Source: Bacillota bacterium
GTDB lineage: Bacteria > Bacillota > Limnochordia > Darwinibacteriales > Darwinibacteriaceae
DNA length: 8,977 nt
Direction: 5' to 3'
Assembly: GCA_012518325.1 (NCBI GenBank)
Contig: JAAYSR010000104.1
Location: 1 to 8,977 of the forward strand
Below the pieces are notes generated by a model that worked only from the letters and a program-made list of their open reading frames with translations, was not told where the DNA came from and ran no database searches. The position numbers were made by a program, and so were the translations under genes. Of this stretch, positions 1-5,846 are shown piece by piece. Position 1 is the stretch's first letter. Each line of letters opens with the position of its first letter.

Positions 1-84
1 CATGCCAGGCTAACATCATCCTCTCTTTTTGGCAACAATATAAAACGGTTTAAATCAATTCTGGCAAATAGTGGAGGTGAACAG
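1..84. other. Upstream non-coding edge
   Basis: No gene could be supported here. The stretch is AT-rich and ends in a strong ribosome binding site (GGAGGTGA, 73-80) for the M20 gene at 85. AT-rich hexamers such as TATAAA (39-44) and TTGGCA (29-34) are present, but their spacing does not form a convincing promoter. Whether the next gene is promoted here or read through from upstream cannot be decided from this window. Confidence 0.5.
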
Positions 85-1272
85 ATGGAACCCAGAGCGG
101 CTGAACTCGTGGACCAGCTTATTGACGAGACCTTGCCCCGGGTGGTGGAGCTGCGGCGCAAACTTCATGCCCGTCCGGAACTAGGCTTTCAGGAGAAAGA
201 GACCACTGCCCTGATTCGGCAAGTTTTGGGAGAGCTTGGCCTGGAGATTTGCGAGATGAACCTGCCCACAGGCGCTGTGGCGGTCCTTCAGGGGGGGTCT
301 CCCGGGCCCTCCGTCGGCTTAAGGGCGGACATAGACGCCCTCCCCATCGAGGAAAAAACCGGCCTGCCTTTTCAGTCGGCCAATCCCGGGGTGATGCATG
401 CCTGCGGCCATGATGGACATATGGCAATTCTGCTGGGCACAGCACTAGTGCTTCGTCGGCTTAAGGAGCATTTGAGCGGCAGTGTAAAATTCATCTTTCA
501 GCCCGCTGAAGAACTGCTGCAAGGGGCAAAACAGATGATTGAGGCCGGTGTGCTGGACGGTGAGCCCTTGGAACGCATTTATGCACTGCACCTTTGGCCC
601 CAGGTTCCTTTTGGGCACATCGGTGTTCTGCCTGGAACCGCCATGGCTGGCGCGGATCGGTTTTCTGTTACCATCCAGGGCGTTGGCGGACACGGCGCCA
701 ATCCCCATTTGGCGAGAGATCCCATCATTGCCGCGGCCCACTCCATTACCATGCTGCAGACCATTGTCAGCCGGGAGACCAATCCAGCTGAACCAACAGT
801 GGTCAGCATAGGCAAGATCCAGGGAGGCTCAGCCTACAACACCATCGGGGATTCGGCAACCTTCGAAGGTACGGTGCGAACCACCGGCAGGGACGCCTAT
901 GACAAAATACCGGGAGTGTTCCGTACCCAGCTGGAAGGTATTGCCCGAGCAACAGGAACGGAGATTGCCTGTGATTACAGGCGCCTTTGCCCGCCCCTGG
1001 TCAACAGCAGGGATGCGGCCTCGGAAGTGCTGGAGCTGAGCAGGTCCTTGTTTGGAGAGGACAGAGCCCTTCAGCTGACAGCCCCCACCATGGTGGCGGA
1101 AGACTTTGGCCTGTTCTTGGAAAAAACAGCCGGCTGTATGTTCTTCTTAGGCATTGGCGAGGAGAGGCTGCTCCACACCCCAACCTTTGATTTTGCTGAA
1201 GAGATACTCAAAACAGGGATGAAGCTCTTTGTGATGCTGGTACTTTCAAAGCTGTCTGGCAGATCTGGATGA
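85..1272 (+). CDS. M20 family metal-dependent amidohydrolase
   Basis: A 395-residue cytoplasmic enzyme of the M20 peptidase family, in the IAA-amino acid hydrolase / hippurate hydrolase / N-acyl-amino acid amidohydrolase group. It should release an amino acid from an N-acyl amino acid using a two-metal centre. Family motifs appear in order: LRADIDALPIEE (79-90), MHACGHDGHMA (104-114), FQPAEE (138-143), LHLWP (169-172 region), GGHGANPH in the lid domain (201-208) and LHTPTFDF near the end (363-370). The expected metal ligands are Cys107, His109, the Glu142/143 pair, His169 and His364, so the site looks complete. Length is typical. The start is fixed by GGAGGTGA four bases upstream of the ATG. 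No signal peptide is visible. It lies 43 bases before an M24-type peptidase remnant, suggesting the two once worked on peptides or acyl-amino acids. The exact substrate cannot be read from sequence. Confidence 0.93.
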   Translation: MEPRAAELVDQLIDETLPRVVELRRKLHARPELGFQEKETTALIRQVLGELGLEICEMNLPTGAVAVLQGGSPGPSVGLRADIDALPIEEKTGLPFQSANPGVMHACGHDGHMAILLGTALVLRRLKEHLSGSVKFIFQPAEELLQGAKQMIEAGVLDGEPLERIYALHLWPQVPFGHIGVLPGTAMAGADRFSVTIQGVGGHGANPHLARDPIIAAAHSITMLQTIVSRETNPAEPTVVSIGKIQGGSAYNTIGDSATFEGTVRTTGRDAYDKIPGVFRTQLEGIARATGTEIACDYRRLCPPLVNSRDAASEVLELSRSLFGEDRALQLTAPTMVAEDFGLFLEKTAGCMFFLGIGEERLLHTPTFDFAEEILKTGMKLFVMLVLSKLSGRSG

Positions 1273-1315
1273 AGACTCCAACTAGAAATACTACGAAGAT
1301 AGGATGTGACAGGGA

Positions 1316-1591
1316 ATGACAAAAGCTGTGAACTTGCGCAGCGCACCAGAACCAATTTGCGAGATTCCAAAGGAAATGTTCACTGTAGGCAGGGGGGTCT
1401 ATGAAGGCAGGCTGAATCTCTTGCGTGAAAGAATGCAGGATGCCGGCTTGGACTTTGTTGTGATTTATGCCGACAAGGAGCATGGAGCCAACTTTTCCTA
1501 CCTGACCGGTTTCAGCCCCCGCTTTGAGGAGGGCCTGCTGATTGTTGCCCCATCGGGGACGCCAACGCCAGGGCTTCCTTCGTCGGCCTGA
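1316..1591 (+). pseudogene. 5' remnant of M24/aminopeptidase P-like gene
   Basis: The first about 84 codons resemble the N-terminal (creatinase-N-like) domain of M24 aminopeptidase P-type proteins. They hold a lead-in with YEGRLNLLRERM, then GLDFVVIYADKEHGANF, YLTGFSPRFEE and GLLIVAPSG. Intact relatives are usually about 350-400 residues and carry a C-terminal pita-bread metallopeptidase domain with Asp, His and Glu metal ligands; none of that is here. After about base 1567 the DNA matches a xylulokinase in a different frame, and this frame stops at 1589-1591. The start is supported by AGGATGTGA (1301-1309) six bases before the ATG. A translated product would be a 91-residue fragment with no catalytic domain. 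It is most likely a deletion remnant, though an assembly misjoin would look the same. Confidence 0.8.
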
Positions 1592-2007
1592 GCGCCACCC
1601 ACAGCGAGGGAGAACTTGTCCGAGCAGTTCTGGAGGGCGTTGGCTTTGGGCTGGGGGATTCAGTGGAACTCCTTAGGTCGGCAGGTTGGGACGGAACCTC
1701 TCTCCGTATCCTCGGCGGAGGCGCCCGCTCGCCCCTCTGGAAAGAAATTATTGCCAGCATTACAGGATTAAGCCTGGAGACAGTGAATATAGATGAGGGA
1801 CCGGCTTTGGGCGCTGCGATTCTGGCAGGTGTAGGTGTAGGTGCCTACGCAAGTGTGCTGGAAGCGTCTGACTCCATCATCAAGGTGGAGCACACCGTAG
1901 AGCCGAACCAGGCTTGGCAAGGAGTTTACCAGGAGCTCCACGAGGTGTACAAAGACCTGTATCCGGCACTGAAGCATGCCTTTGACAGCCTGGCCAAGTT
2001 TTCATGA
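1558..2007 (+). pseudogene. xylB: 3' remnant of xylulokinase (FGGY kinase)
   Basis: Read in the frame starting at 1558, this stretch encodes about 149 residues matching the C-terminal third of xylulokinase, which phosphorylates D-xylulose to xylulose 5-phosphate. It begins with DANARASFVGL, continues with RAVLEGVGFGL and the FGGY-family nucleotide-binding signature GGGARSPLW (1714-1740), then EGPALGAAILAG (from 1795), and ends with the usual NQAWQGVYQELHEVYKDLY-like tail. Full-length family members are about 500 residues; the N-terminal sugar-binding domain and first ATPase half are missing. No proper start exists: it is entered directly from the M24 fragment in another frame. A GTG at 1663 follows a chance G-rich stretch, but translation from there would give an inactive 114-residue piece. 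The stop lies 16 bases before ribokinase, so xylB and rbsK were probably once operon partners. Confidence 0.85.
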
Positions 2008-2023
2008 TTAGGGATGTGACGCA

Positions 2024-2956
2024 ATGAAGGAAAGGCAACAAGAGATTCTGGTGATCGGCAGTTTTATGATGGATCTTGTGGTGCGTACGCCGCGGGTGCC
2101 TGAAGAAGGCGAGACCATTATCGGCATCAGCTTCAACCGCTTTCCGGGCGGCAAGGGTGCCAACCAGGCGGTGGCCGCTTCCCGCTTAGGCGGCAAGGTG
2201 GCCATGGCGGGCAAGCTGGGGGAAGACGGTTTTGGCGACATCTTCCTGTCGGTGCTGGGGGAAGAAGGCATTGATGCCGCCCATGTTCTGAGGGATGGGC
2301 AGGCTGCAACAGGCATCGGCTCCATTACCCTCGACGAAGCGGGGAGCAACCGCATTGTGGTTGTCCCCGGCGCCAATATGCACTATACGGTGGAGGAACT
2401 GCGGGAAATTGAAGCAGTGATTGCCCAAAGCGGCATCGTGATGCTGCAGCTGGAGATGGATCTTGCTGTGATCTGCGAGGCAGTTAATCTGGCCCACAAG
2501 CACAACGTGCCTGTGCTGCTTAACCCGGCTCCTGCGCAAAAGCTCCCGGATGAGCTGCTGGCTAAGGTCACCTACTTAACGCCAAATGAGACGGAAGCTA
2601 AAATCCTGTCAGGCATAGAAGTAACAGATGCGGCTACAGCGGCTGAAGCCGCCCAGGCCCTCCGTGCCAAAGGGGTTAAGAACGTAGTCATTACCTTAGG
2701 GGACAAGGGTGCCTTAGTGGCAGGCGAAGAGGGAACAGAGCATGTACCGGGCTTTGCCGTCCAGGCAGTAGATACAGTGGCTGCGGGAGATGCCTTTAAC
2801 GGGGCCATGGCCTTGGCGGTGGTGCGGGGTGAGTCTTTGGCGAAAGCCGCCCGCTTTGCCAACGCAGTAGGCGCCTTGGCTGTGACCAGGCCCGGGGCAA
2901 TTCCTTCTTTGCCCACCAGAAGTGAAGTTGATAAGTTTTTGTCGGGGAGGGACTAA
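2024..2956 (+). CDS. rbsK: Ribokinase (PfkB family)
   Basis: A 310-residue cytoplasmic sugar kinase that transfers phosphate from ATP to D-ribose O5, feeding the pentose phosphate pool. PfkB/ribokinase features are in place: an N-terminal GSFMMD strand (12-17), the sugar-binding GGKGANQA (42-49), NPAPA (167-171), TPNETEA (186-192), TLGDKGA (224-230) and the anion-hole/catalytic DTVAAGD (250-256) with Asp256 as the expected base. The AAGD form, rather than GAGD, is normal for true ribokinases, as is GAIPSLPT (291-298) near the monovalent-cation site. Length matches the family. The start is set by GGGATGTGA (2011-2019) just upstream. The next gene begins two bases after the stop, implying translational coupling. 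Another pentose or deoxyribose as substrate is possible, but the motif set favours ribose. Confidence 0.92.
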   Translation: MKERQQEILVIGSFMMDLVVRTPRVPEEGETIIGISFNRFPGGKGANQAVAASRLGGKVAMAGKLGEDGFGDIFLSVLGEEGIDAAHVLRDGQAATGIGSITLDEAGSNRIVVVPGANMHYTVEELREIEAVIAQSGIVMLQLEMDLAVICEAVNLAHKHNVPVLLNPAPAQKLPDELLAKVTYLTPNETEAKILSGIEVTDAATAAEAAQALRAKGVKNVVITLGDKGALVAGEEGTEHVPGFAVQAVDTVAAGDAFNGAMALAVVRGESLAKAARFANAVGALAVTRPGAIPSLPTRSEVDKFLSGRD

Positions 2957-2957
2957 A

Positions 2958-3557
2958 ATGGATGTAAAGCAACTGCTGAAAGAAGCGATGACGGTTGAGG
3001 CCCAGGCTGTGCAGGCCCTGCTGGATCAAATCGACGATAACTATGTTGCCGCGATTGAGCTGATCCAAAAATGCGAGGGTAAGGTGGTCATCACCGGGGT
3101 CGGCAAGTCCGGCATCATTGGCAAGAAGATGGCGGCATCCTTTGCCAGCACAGGCACGCCCGCCTTCTTTGTCCATGCCACTGAAGGCGTGCACGGCGAT
3201 TCAGGTATGATCAGCAAGGATGATGTGGTGATCTTGGTTTCCAACAGCGGGGAAACAAGCGAGGTTCTGGGTATGCTGCCCATTCTGGAACAGATTGGCT
3301 GCAAGAAGATCTCTATTACCAGAAACCATGAATCTACCATCGCCAAGGCCTGCGATGTCTCAATTGCCTATAAGTACGAAAGGGAGGCGGACCATCTCAA
3401 TCTGGCCCCCACCACAAGTGCGGTCTTGACGTTGGTCATTGGAGATGCCTTAGCGATTACATTATCGCAGCTAAAGGGGTTCGGCCCGAAGGATTTCCAC
3501 CGCTACCATCCCGGCGGCAGCCTAGGGGCTATGCTGAGCAAGAGCAATCCCAACTAA
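2958..3557 (+). CDS. SIS-domain sugar-phosphate isomerase, KdsD/KpsF type
   Basis: A 199-residue single SIS-domain protein. Its closest recognisable relatives are D-arabinose 5-phosphate isomerases (KdsD, KpsF, GutQ), which interconvert ribulose 5-phosphate and arabinose 5-phosphate. Key segments are TGVGKSGIIG (46-55), FASTGTPAFFVHA, SNSGET (95-100), EAD followed by LAPTTSA (149-155) and FHRYHPGGSLG (180-190). Lys50, Glu99, Glu143 and His184 line up with the Lys, two Glu and His reported as catalytic in E. coli KdsD (recalled alignment). The classical enzymes are about 320 residues with two C-terminal CBS domains; this one stops right after the SIS fold. The start was placed at 2958 because GGGGAGGGA (2944-2952) precedes it at good spacing; the more upstream in-frame start at 2922 lies inside rbsK. 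Coupling to ribokinase suggests pentose-phosphate work. A 6-phospho-3-hexuloisomerase role is a less likely alternative. Confidence 0.85.
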   Translation: MDVKQLLKEAMTVEAQAVQALLDQIDDNYVAAIELIQKCEGKVVITGVGKSGIIGKKMAASFASTGTPAFFVHATEGVHGDSGMISKDDVVILVSNSGETSEVLGMLPILEQIGCKKISITRNHESTIAKACDVSIAYKYEREADHLNLAPTTSAVLTLVIGDALAITLSQLKGFGPKDFHRYHPGGSLGAMLSKSNPN

Positions 3558-3644
3558 GGCATCGGTTCTTACTGTTGACATTAGAAGCTTTCACTTGTGC
3601 AGTTGAACCTGCCAACCCGCGAAGTTGAATCGCAATCTAGATAG

Positions 3645-3691
3645 AAAACACACCTTCTAAGGCTCTGGCCTTTGACGAAGGTGTGTTTTTT
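3645..3691 (+). terminator. Rho-independent terminator
   Basis: A perfect 13-base-pair stem is formed by AAAACACACCTTC (3645-3657) and GAAGGTGTGTTTT (3677-3689), followed by a run of T to 3691. The 19-base loop contains its own small hairpin, AAGGC-TCTG-GCCTT (3659-3672), which should stack on the main stem. It closes the rbsK/SIS transcript and isolates it from the DUF1861-GH130 operon. The A-run on the 5' side gives weak potential for termination in the other direction too. Confidence 0.93.
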
Positions 3692-3716
3692 CATTTCGCA
3701 CAGCTGAAATACGGTG

Positions 3717-3743
3717 TGCGCAACAAAGAGGAAAATATGCGCA
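3717..3743. promoter_or_regulatory. Upstream pair of TGCGCA operator-like sites
   Basis: Two copies of the palindrome TGCGCA (3717-3722 and 3738-3743) sit 21 bases apart, which places them on the same face of the helix. Both are followed by A-rich bases (ACA, AAA). LacI-family operators are palindromes with a central CG step, which these have, and a LacI-family gene lies in the operon downstream. They lie roughly 90-115 bases before the candidate transcription start, a typical place for an auxiliary operator. The assignment is inference. Confidence 0.45.
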
Positions 3744-3815
3744 AAATAATACAATTAGGTTAGCATAAGAAGGAGAAAGTGATCTTTTGGAGAAAGGTAA
3801 AACGCGATTGTATAG

Positions 3816-3824
3816 TGTTATGAT
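3816..3824 (+). promoter_or_regulatory. Candidate extended -10 promoter for DUF1861 operon
   Basis: TGTTATGAT reads as an extended -10 element (TG, one base, then TATGAT with five of six consensus bases). Transcription would begin around 3831. No good -35 lies 16-18 bases upstream, as can be the case for extended -10 promoters. An alternative is TATAGT (3811-3816) with a weak TTGGAG (3787-3792) at 18-base spacing. Either would drive the operon starting at 3876 and lie just before the downstream TGCGCA pair. Confidence 0.5.
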
Positions 3825-3836
3825 GCATTAGTGCTT

Positions 3837-3853
3837 TTGCGCAAATTGCGCAG
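3837..3853. promoter_or_regulatory. Downstream pair of TGCGCA operator-like sites
   Basis: TTGCGCAA (3837-3844) and TTGCGCAG (3846-3853) form two adjoining palindromes with centres 9 bases apart. They lie immediately after the candidate transcription start and before the DUF1861 ribosome binding site, where a bound repressor would block initiation or elongation. Together with the upstream pair they make four copies of TGCGCA within 136 bases. The local LacI-family protein is the natural candidate binder; this is inferred from context only. Confidence 0.5.
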
Positions 3854-3875
3854 ATCAACCTCGGAGAGGTGCAGT

Positions 3876-4790
3876 ATGATACAGACTTGTGCACAGCTTT
3901 TGCAGGATTATGCAGGGTCTCGAAAGGTCTACAGATCAGAAAAACTTAAGTTCAGCGGCGTTCAAGACCAGGATGTTTATAACATCGCCCCTCCTGTGCC
4001 TGACGAGAGCGGATGGGTCATTCCTGCCAGAGTCGAGCCCCGCACGTCTGAAGATTCCCAGGTAATGTTCTTCCGGCAACAGGGAGATGTCTGGCAGCTG
4101 GAGCCAAGCCTTCCCGTGTTCCGTTTGCAGGATCCCTTTTGGACCTATATTCACGGAGAGCTTGTTTTTGGAGGGGTGGAGATTTTCCCCCATCCAACGA
4201 TTGAGGATGCCCTGTCTTGGCGTACAGTGTTCTACCGGGGCGCCGGTCTGACCGATCTCCGGCCTTTTGCCTCTGGGCCCGATGGAATGAAGGACATTCG
4301 CCTGGCAGAATTAGCTGACGGATCCATAGGTGTATTTACCCGGCCCCAGGGGGAAGTGGGCGGTCGCGGCACCATAGGCTATTTGGAACTGTCAAGCTTA
4401 GATCAGTTGAATCCTGAGACAATTCTGCAGGCATCCTTATTGGAACAGTTCACCCCGGAAGAATGGGGCGGGGCTAATGAAGTCCATCTCCTAACAGACG
4501 GCAGCCTAGGTGTTGTCGGACACATTGCCCGCTTCGATGAAACGGGCGCACGGCATTATTTCAGTACTGCCTTCACCTTTGATCCGGCCAGGAGACTGCC
4601 GGGCCCCATGAAAATTATCGCTGTACGCAGTGACTTTCCCAGCGGCGCAAGCAAGCGGCCGGATTTGCAGGATGTGATCTTCAGCGGCGGTTTGGTTAGG
4701 CTGGGTGACGGGACAGCGTGGCTGTATGCAGGTTTGAGCGATGCAGAGGCGGGACGGGTACTGATTCCAGATCCCTTTGGCAGCAGATAA
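3876..4790 (+). CDS. DUF1861 family protein (putative propeller-fold sugar enzyme)
   Basis: A 304-residue protein without signal peptide or membrane segment, recognised as DUF1861. I know this family as having no established activity and a five-bladed beta-propeller resembling GH43/GH130-type folds. Conserved-looking blocks are ARVEPRTSED (51-60), FGGVEIFPHP (98-107), GMKDIRLAELADGSIGVFTR (137-156), GGRGTIGYL, WGGANEVHLL (197-206), VGHIARF (214-220), SKRPDLQDVIFSGGL (259-273) and LYAGLSDAEAGRVLIPDPF. Acidic residues in RVEPR, KDIR and GANE could supply a three-acid active site as in other five-bladed propeller glycosidases; this is inference. The start at 3876 was chosen over an upstream in-frame GTG (3831) because GGAGAGGTG (3863-3871) precedes it and the upstream codons overlap the TGCGCA pair. 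It heads an operon with a LacI regulator, GH130 and an ABC importer, pointing to glycoside metabolism. Confidence 0.85.
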   Translation: MIQTCAQLLQDYAGSRKVYRSEKLKFSGVQDQDVYNIAPPVPDESGWVIPARVEPRTSEDSQVMFFRQQGDVWQLEPSLPVFRLQDPFWTYIHGELVFGGVEIFPHPTIEDALSWRTVFYRGAGLTDLRPFASGPDGMKDIRLAELADGSIGVFTRPQGEVGGRGTIGYLELSSLDQLNPETILQASLLEQFTPEEWGGANEVHLLTDGSLGVVGHIARFDETGARHYFSTAFTFDPARRLPGPMKIIAVRSDFPSGASKRPDLQDVIFSGGLVRLGDGTAWLYAGLSDAEAGRVLIPDPFGSR

Positions 4791-4814
4791 TTCATGATAA
4801 GCAGGTGAGTGAAA

Positions 4815-5834
4815 ATGTCAGTTACGCTGAAAGATATCGCGGAAGAGCTGGGCGTATCCGTAACCACAGTATCACGGGCTTTGACCGGAAGGGGGCGGGT
4901 CAGTCCCCAGACGCGGCAGCAGGTGATGGAGAAGGCATCCGAGCTCGGTTATAATTTTGCATCCTCCGGCAACAGCACAGCCCAAAGCAGCATCTGTGTT
5001 GTTTTCAATGCCAGGCTCCACTCTTTGTCTGCCGATCCCTTTTACAGTACAGTGATGGTTGGTGTGGAAAACGAGTGTCAAAAATACGGGAGTAAAGTGT
5101 TTTTCCAGACAATTGACAAACCCCATGATACCAGCCTGTGGGAACTGCACGAAAGGGGCCAGCTGGACGGGTTAATCCTGGTAGGGGCTGATGTCTTCCC
5201 AAGTGTGGTGGAACAGGCAAAGTCACTGGCAGTCCCCGTTGTCCTTGTCGATAACTGGCTGCCTGATCTGCCGGTGGACTGCGTGGTAACAGACAACCGG
5301 GGAGGAATCATGCGTCTGGTGAATTATCTGGTCAGTCAAGGCCATGAGCGCATCGGCTTTATCGGGGGACCCCTCTCCCACCGCTCGCTCCAGGAACGCT
5401 ACGACGGCTACCGGGCTGCTCTCCGGGAAAACGGCATTGCCCGCAAACATGAGTGGGGCTGGATTCATGCTGAATCTGGACCCCAGGCAGACAAGGGCAG
5501 GGAGGGTATGGAGGCCCTCATCGAGCGGGGGCTGCCGGTTACAGCGTTGATCACAGATAATGACAGCACAGCCTTGGGTGTGCTGCAGGCCTGTGCAGCG
5601 GCGGGAATCAAGGTGCCTAAGGATTTGTCTTTAGTCGGTTTTGACAATGTCAAACTAAGCGAATATGTCAATCCGCCCCTGACCACAGTTCATATTCACA
5701 AACGCCGTATGGGGGCGATGGCGGCCCGGAGGCTGCATGAATTGATAACCGGCCAGGATGCCGACGTTCCTTTGCGCATTACCTTAGGAACGGAGCTGGT
5801 GATCCGCGACTCAGTAAGACCTTTATCGAAATAG
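4815..5834 (+). CDS. LacI-family transcriptional regulator
   Basis: A 339-residue DNA-binding regulator with an N-terminal helix-turn-helix (TLKDIAEELGVSVTTVSRAL, residues 4-23) and a periplasmic-binding-protein-like sensor domain from about residue 58. The recognition-helix residues corresponding to LacI Tyr17, Gln18 and Arg22 are Val16, Thr17 and Arg21. Sensor landmarks include QLDGLILVG (116-124), VPVVLVDN (140-147), GHERIGFIGG (176-185), ITDNDSTALGVLQA (246-259) and VGFDNVKLSEYVNPPLTTV (274-292), all standard. The linker after LGY (44-46) is unusual: the common NxxARSL hinge-helix pattern is replaced by a Ser/Asn/Ala-rich stretch. The ATG at 4815 is preferred to an in-frame GTG at 4809 because GCAGGTGAG (4801-4809) is correctly spaced only for the former. 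It is placed between DUF1861 and GH130, so it probably senses the imported sugar or its product and controls this operon, most likely as a repressor. Confidence 0.92.
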   Translation: MSVTLKDIAEELGVSVTTVSRALTGRGRVSPQTRQQVMEKASELGYNFASSGNSTAQSSICVVFNARLHSLSADPFYSTVMVGVENECQKYGSKVFFQTIDKPHDTSLWELHERGQLDGLILVGADVFPSVVEQAKSLAVPVVLVDNWLPDLPVDCVVTDNRGGIMRLVNYLVSQGHERIGFIGGPLSHRSLQERYDGYRAALRENGIARKHEWGWIHAESGPQADKGREGMEALIERGLPVTALITDNDSTALGVLQACAAAGIKVPKDLSLVGFDNVKLSEYVNPPLTTVHIHKRRMGAMAARRLHELITGQDADVPLRITLGTELVIRDSVRPLSK

Positions 5835-5846
5835 CGGGAGGAAACT

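Larger units (their letters stand above)
3558..3875. other. Intergenic region between the two operons
   Basis: This 318-base gap holds no gene I can support. From left to right it contains about 87 bases of unassigned 3' sequence (with two AGTTGAA direct repeats at 3601 and 3622), a strong terminator (3645-3691), two TGCGCA palindromes 21 bases apart (3717, 3738), a purine-rich AGAAGGAG stretch (3768-3775) with no convincing gene after it, a candidate extended -10 promoter (3816-3824) and a second TGCGCA pair (3838, 3847). It ends with the ribosome binding site for DUF1861. Confidence 0.7.

Noticed and set aside
445..815. Several open frames on the minus strand inside the M20 gene, and similar ones inside other genes
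   Set aside because: They are shadows of well-supported genes in GC-rich codon context, with no recognisable domains or ribosome sites.
2922..2957. N-terminal extension of the SIS protein into ribokinase
   Set aside because: It would overlap rbsK by 35 bases without a ribosome site, while ATG 2958 has a strong one and gives a normal SIS N-terminus.
3575..3603. Perfect TTGACA (-35) after the SIS gene
   Set aside because: The expected -10 position reads TGCAGT, only three of six matches, and a strong terminator follows immediately with no gene before it.
3779..3823. Possible 14-codon leader peptide starting at GTG after AGAAGGAG
   Set aside because: The ribosome site is only three bases from the GTG, the peptide has no regulatory codon run, and the best promoter candidate lies inside or after it, so it may not be transcribed.
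3831..3875. Longer DUF1861 protein starting at GTG 3831
   Set aside because: No ribosome binding site precedes it, the added residues are unlike the family and would overlap the palindromes; ATG 3876 has a good ribosome site.
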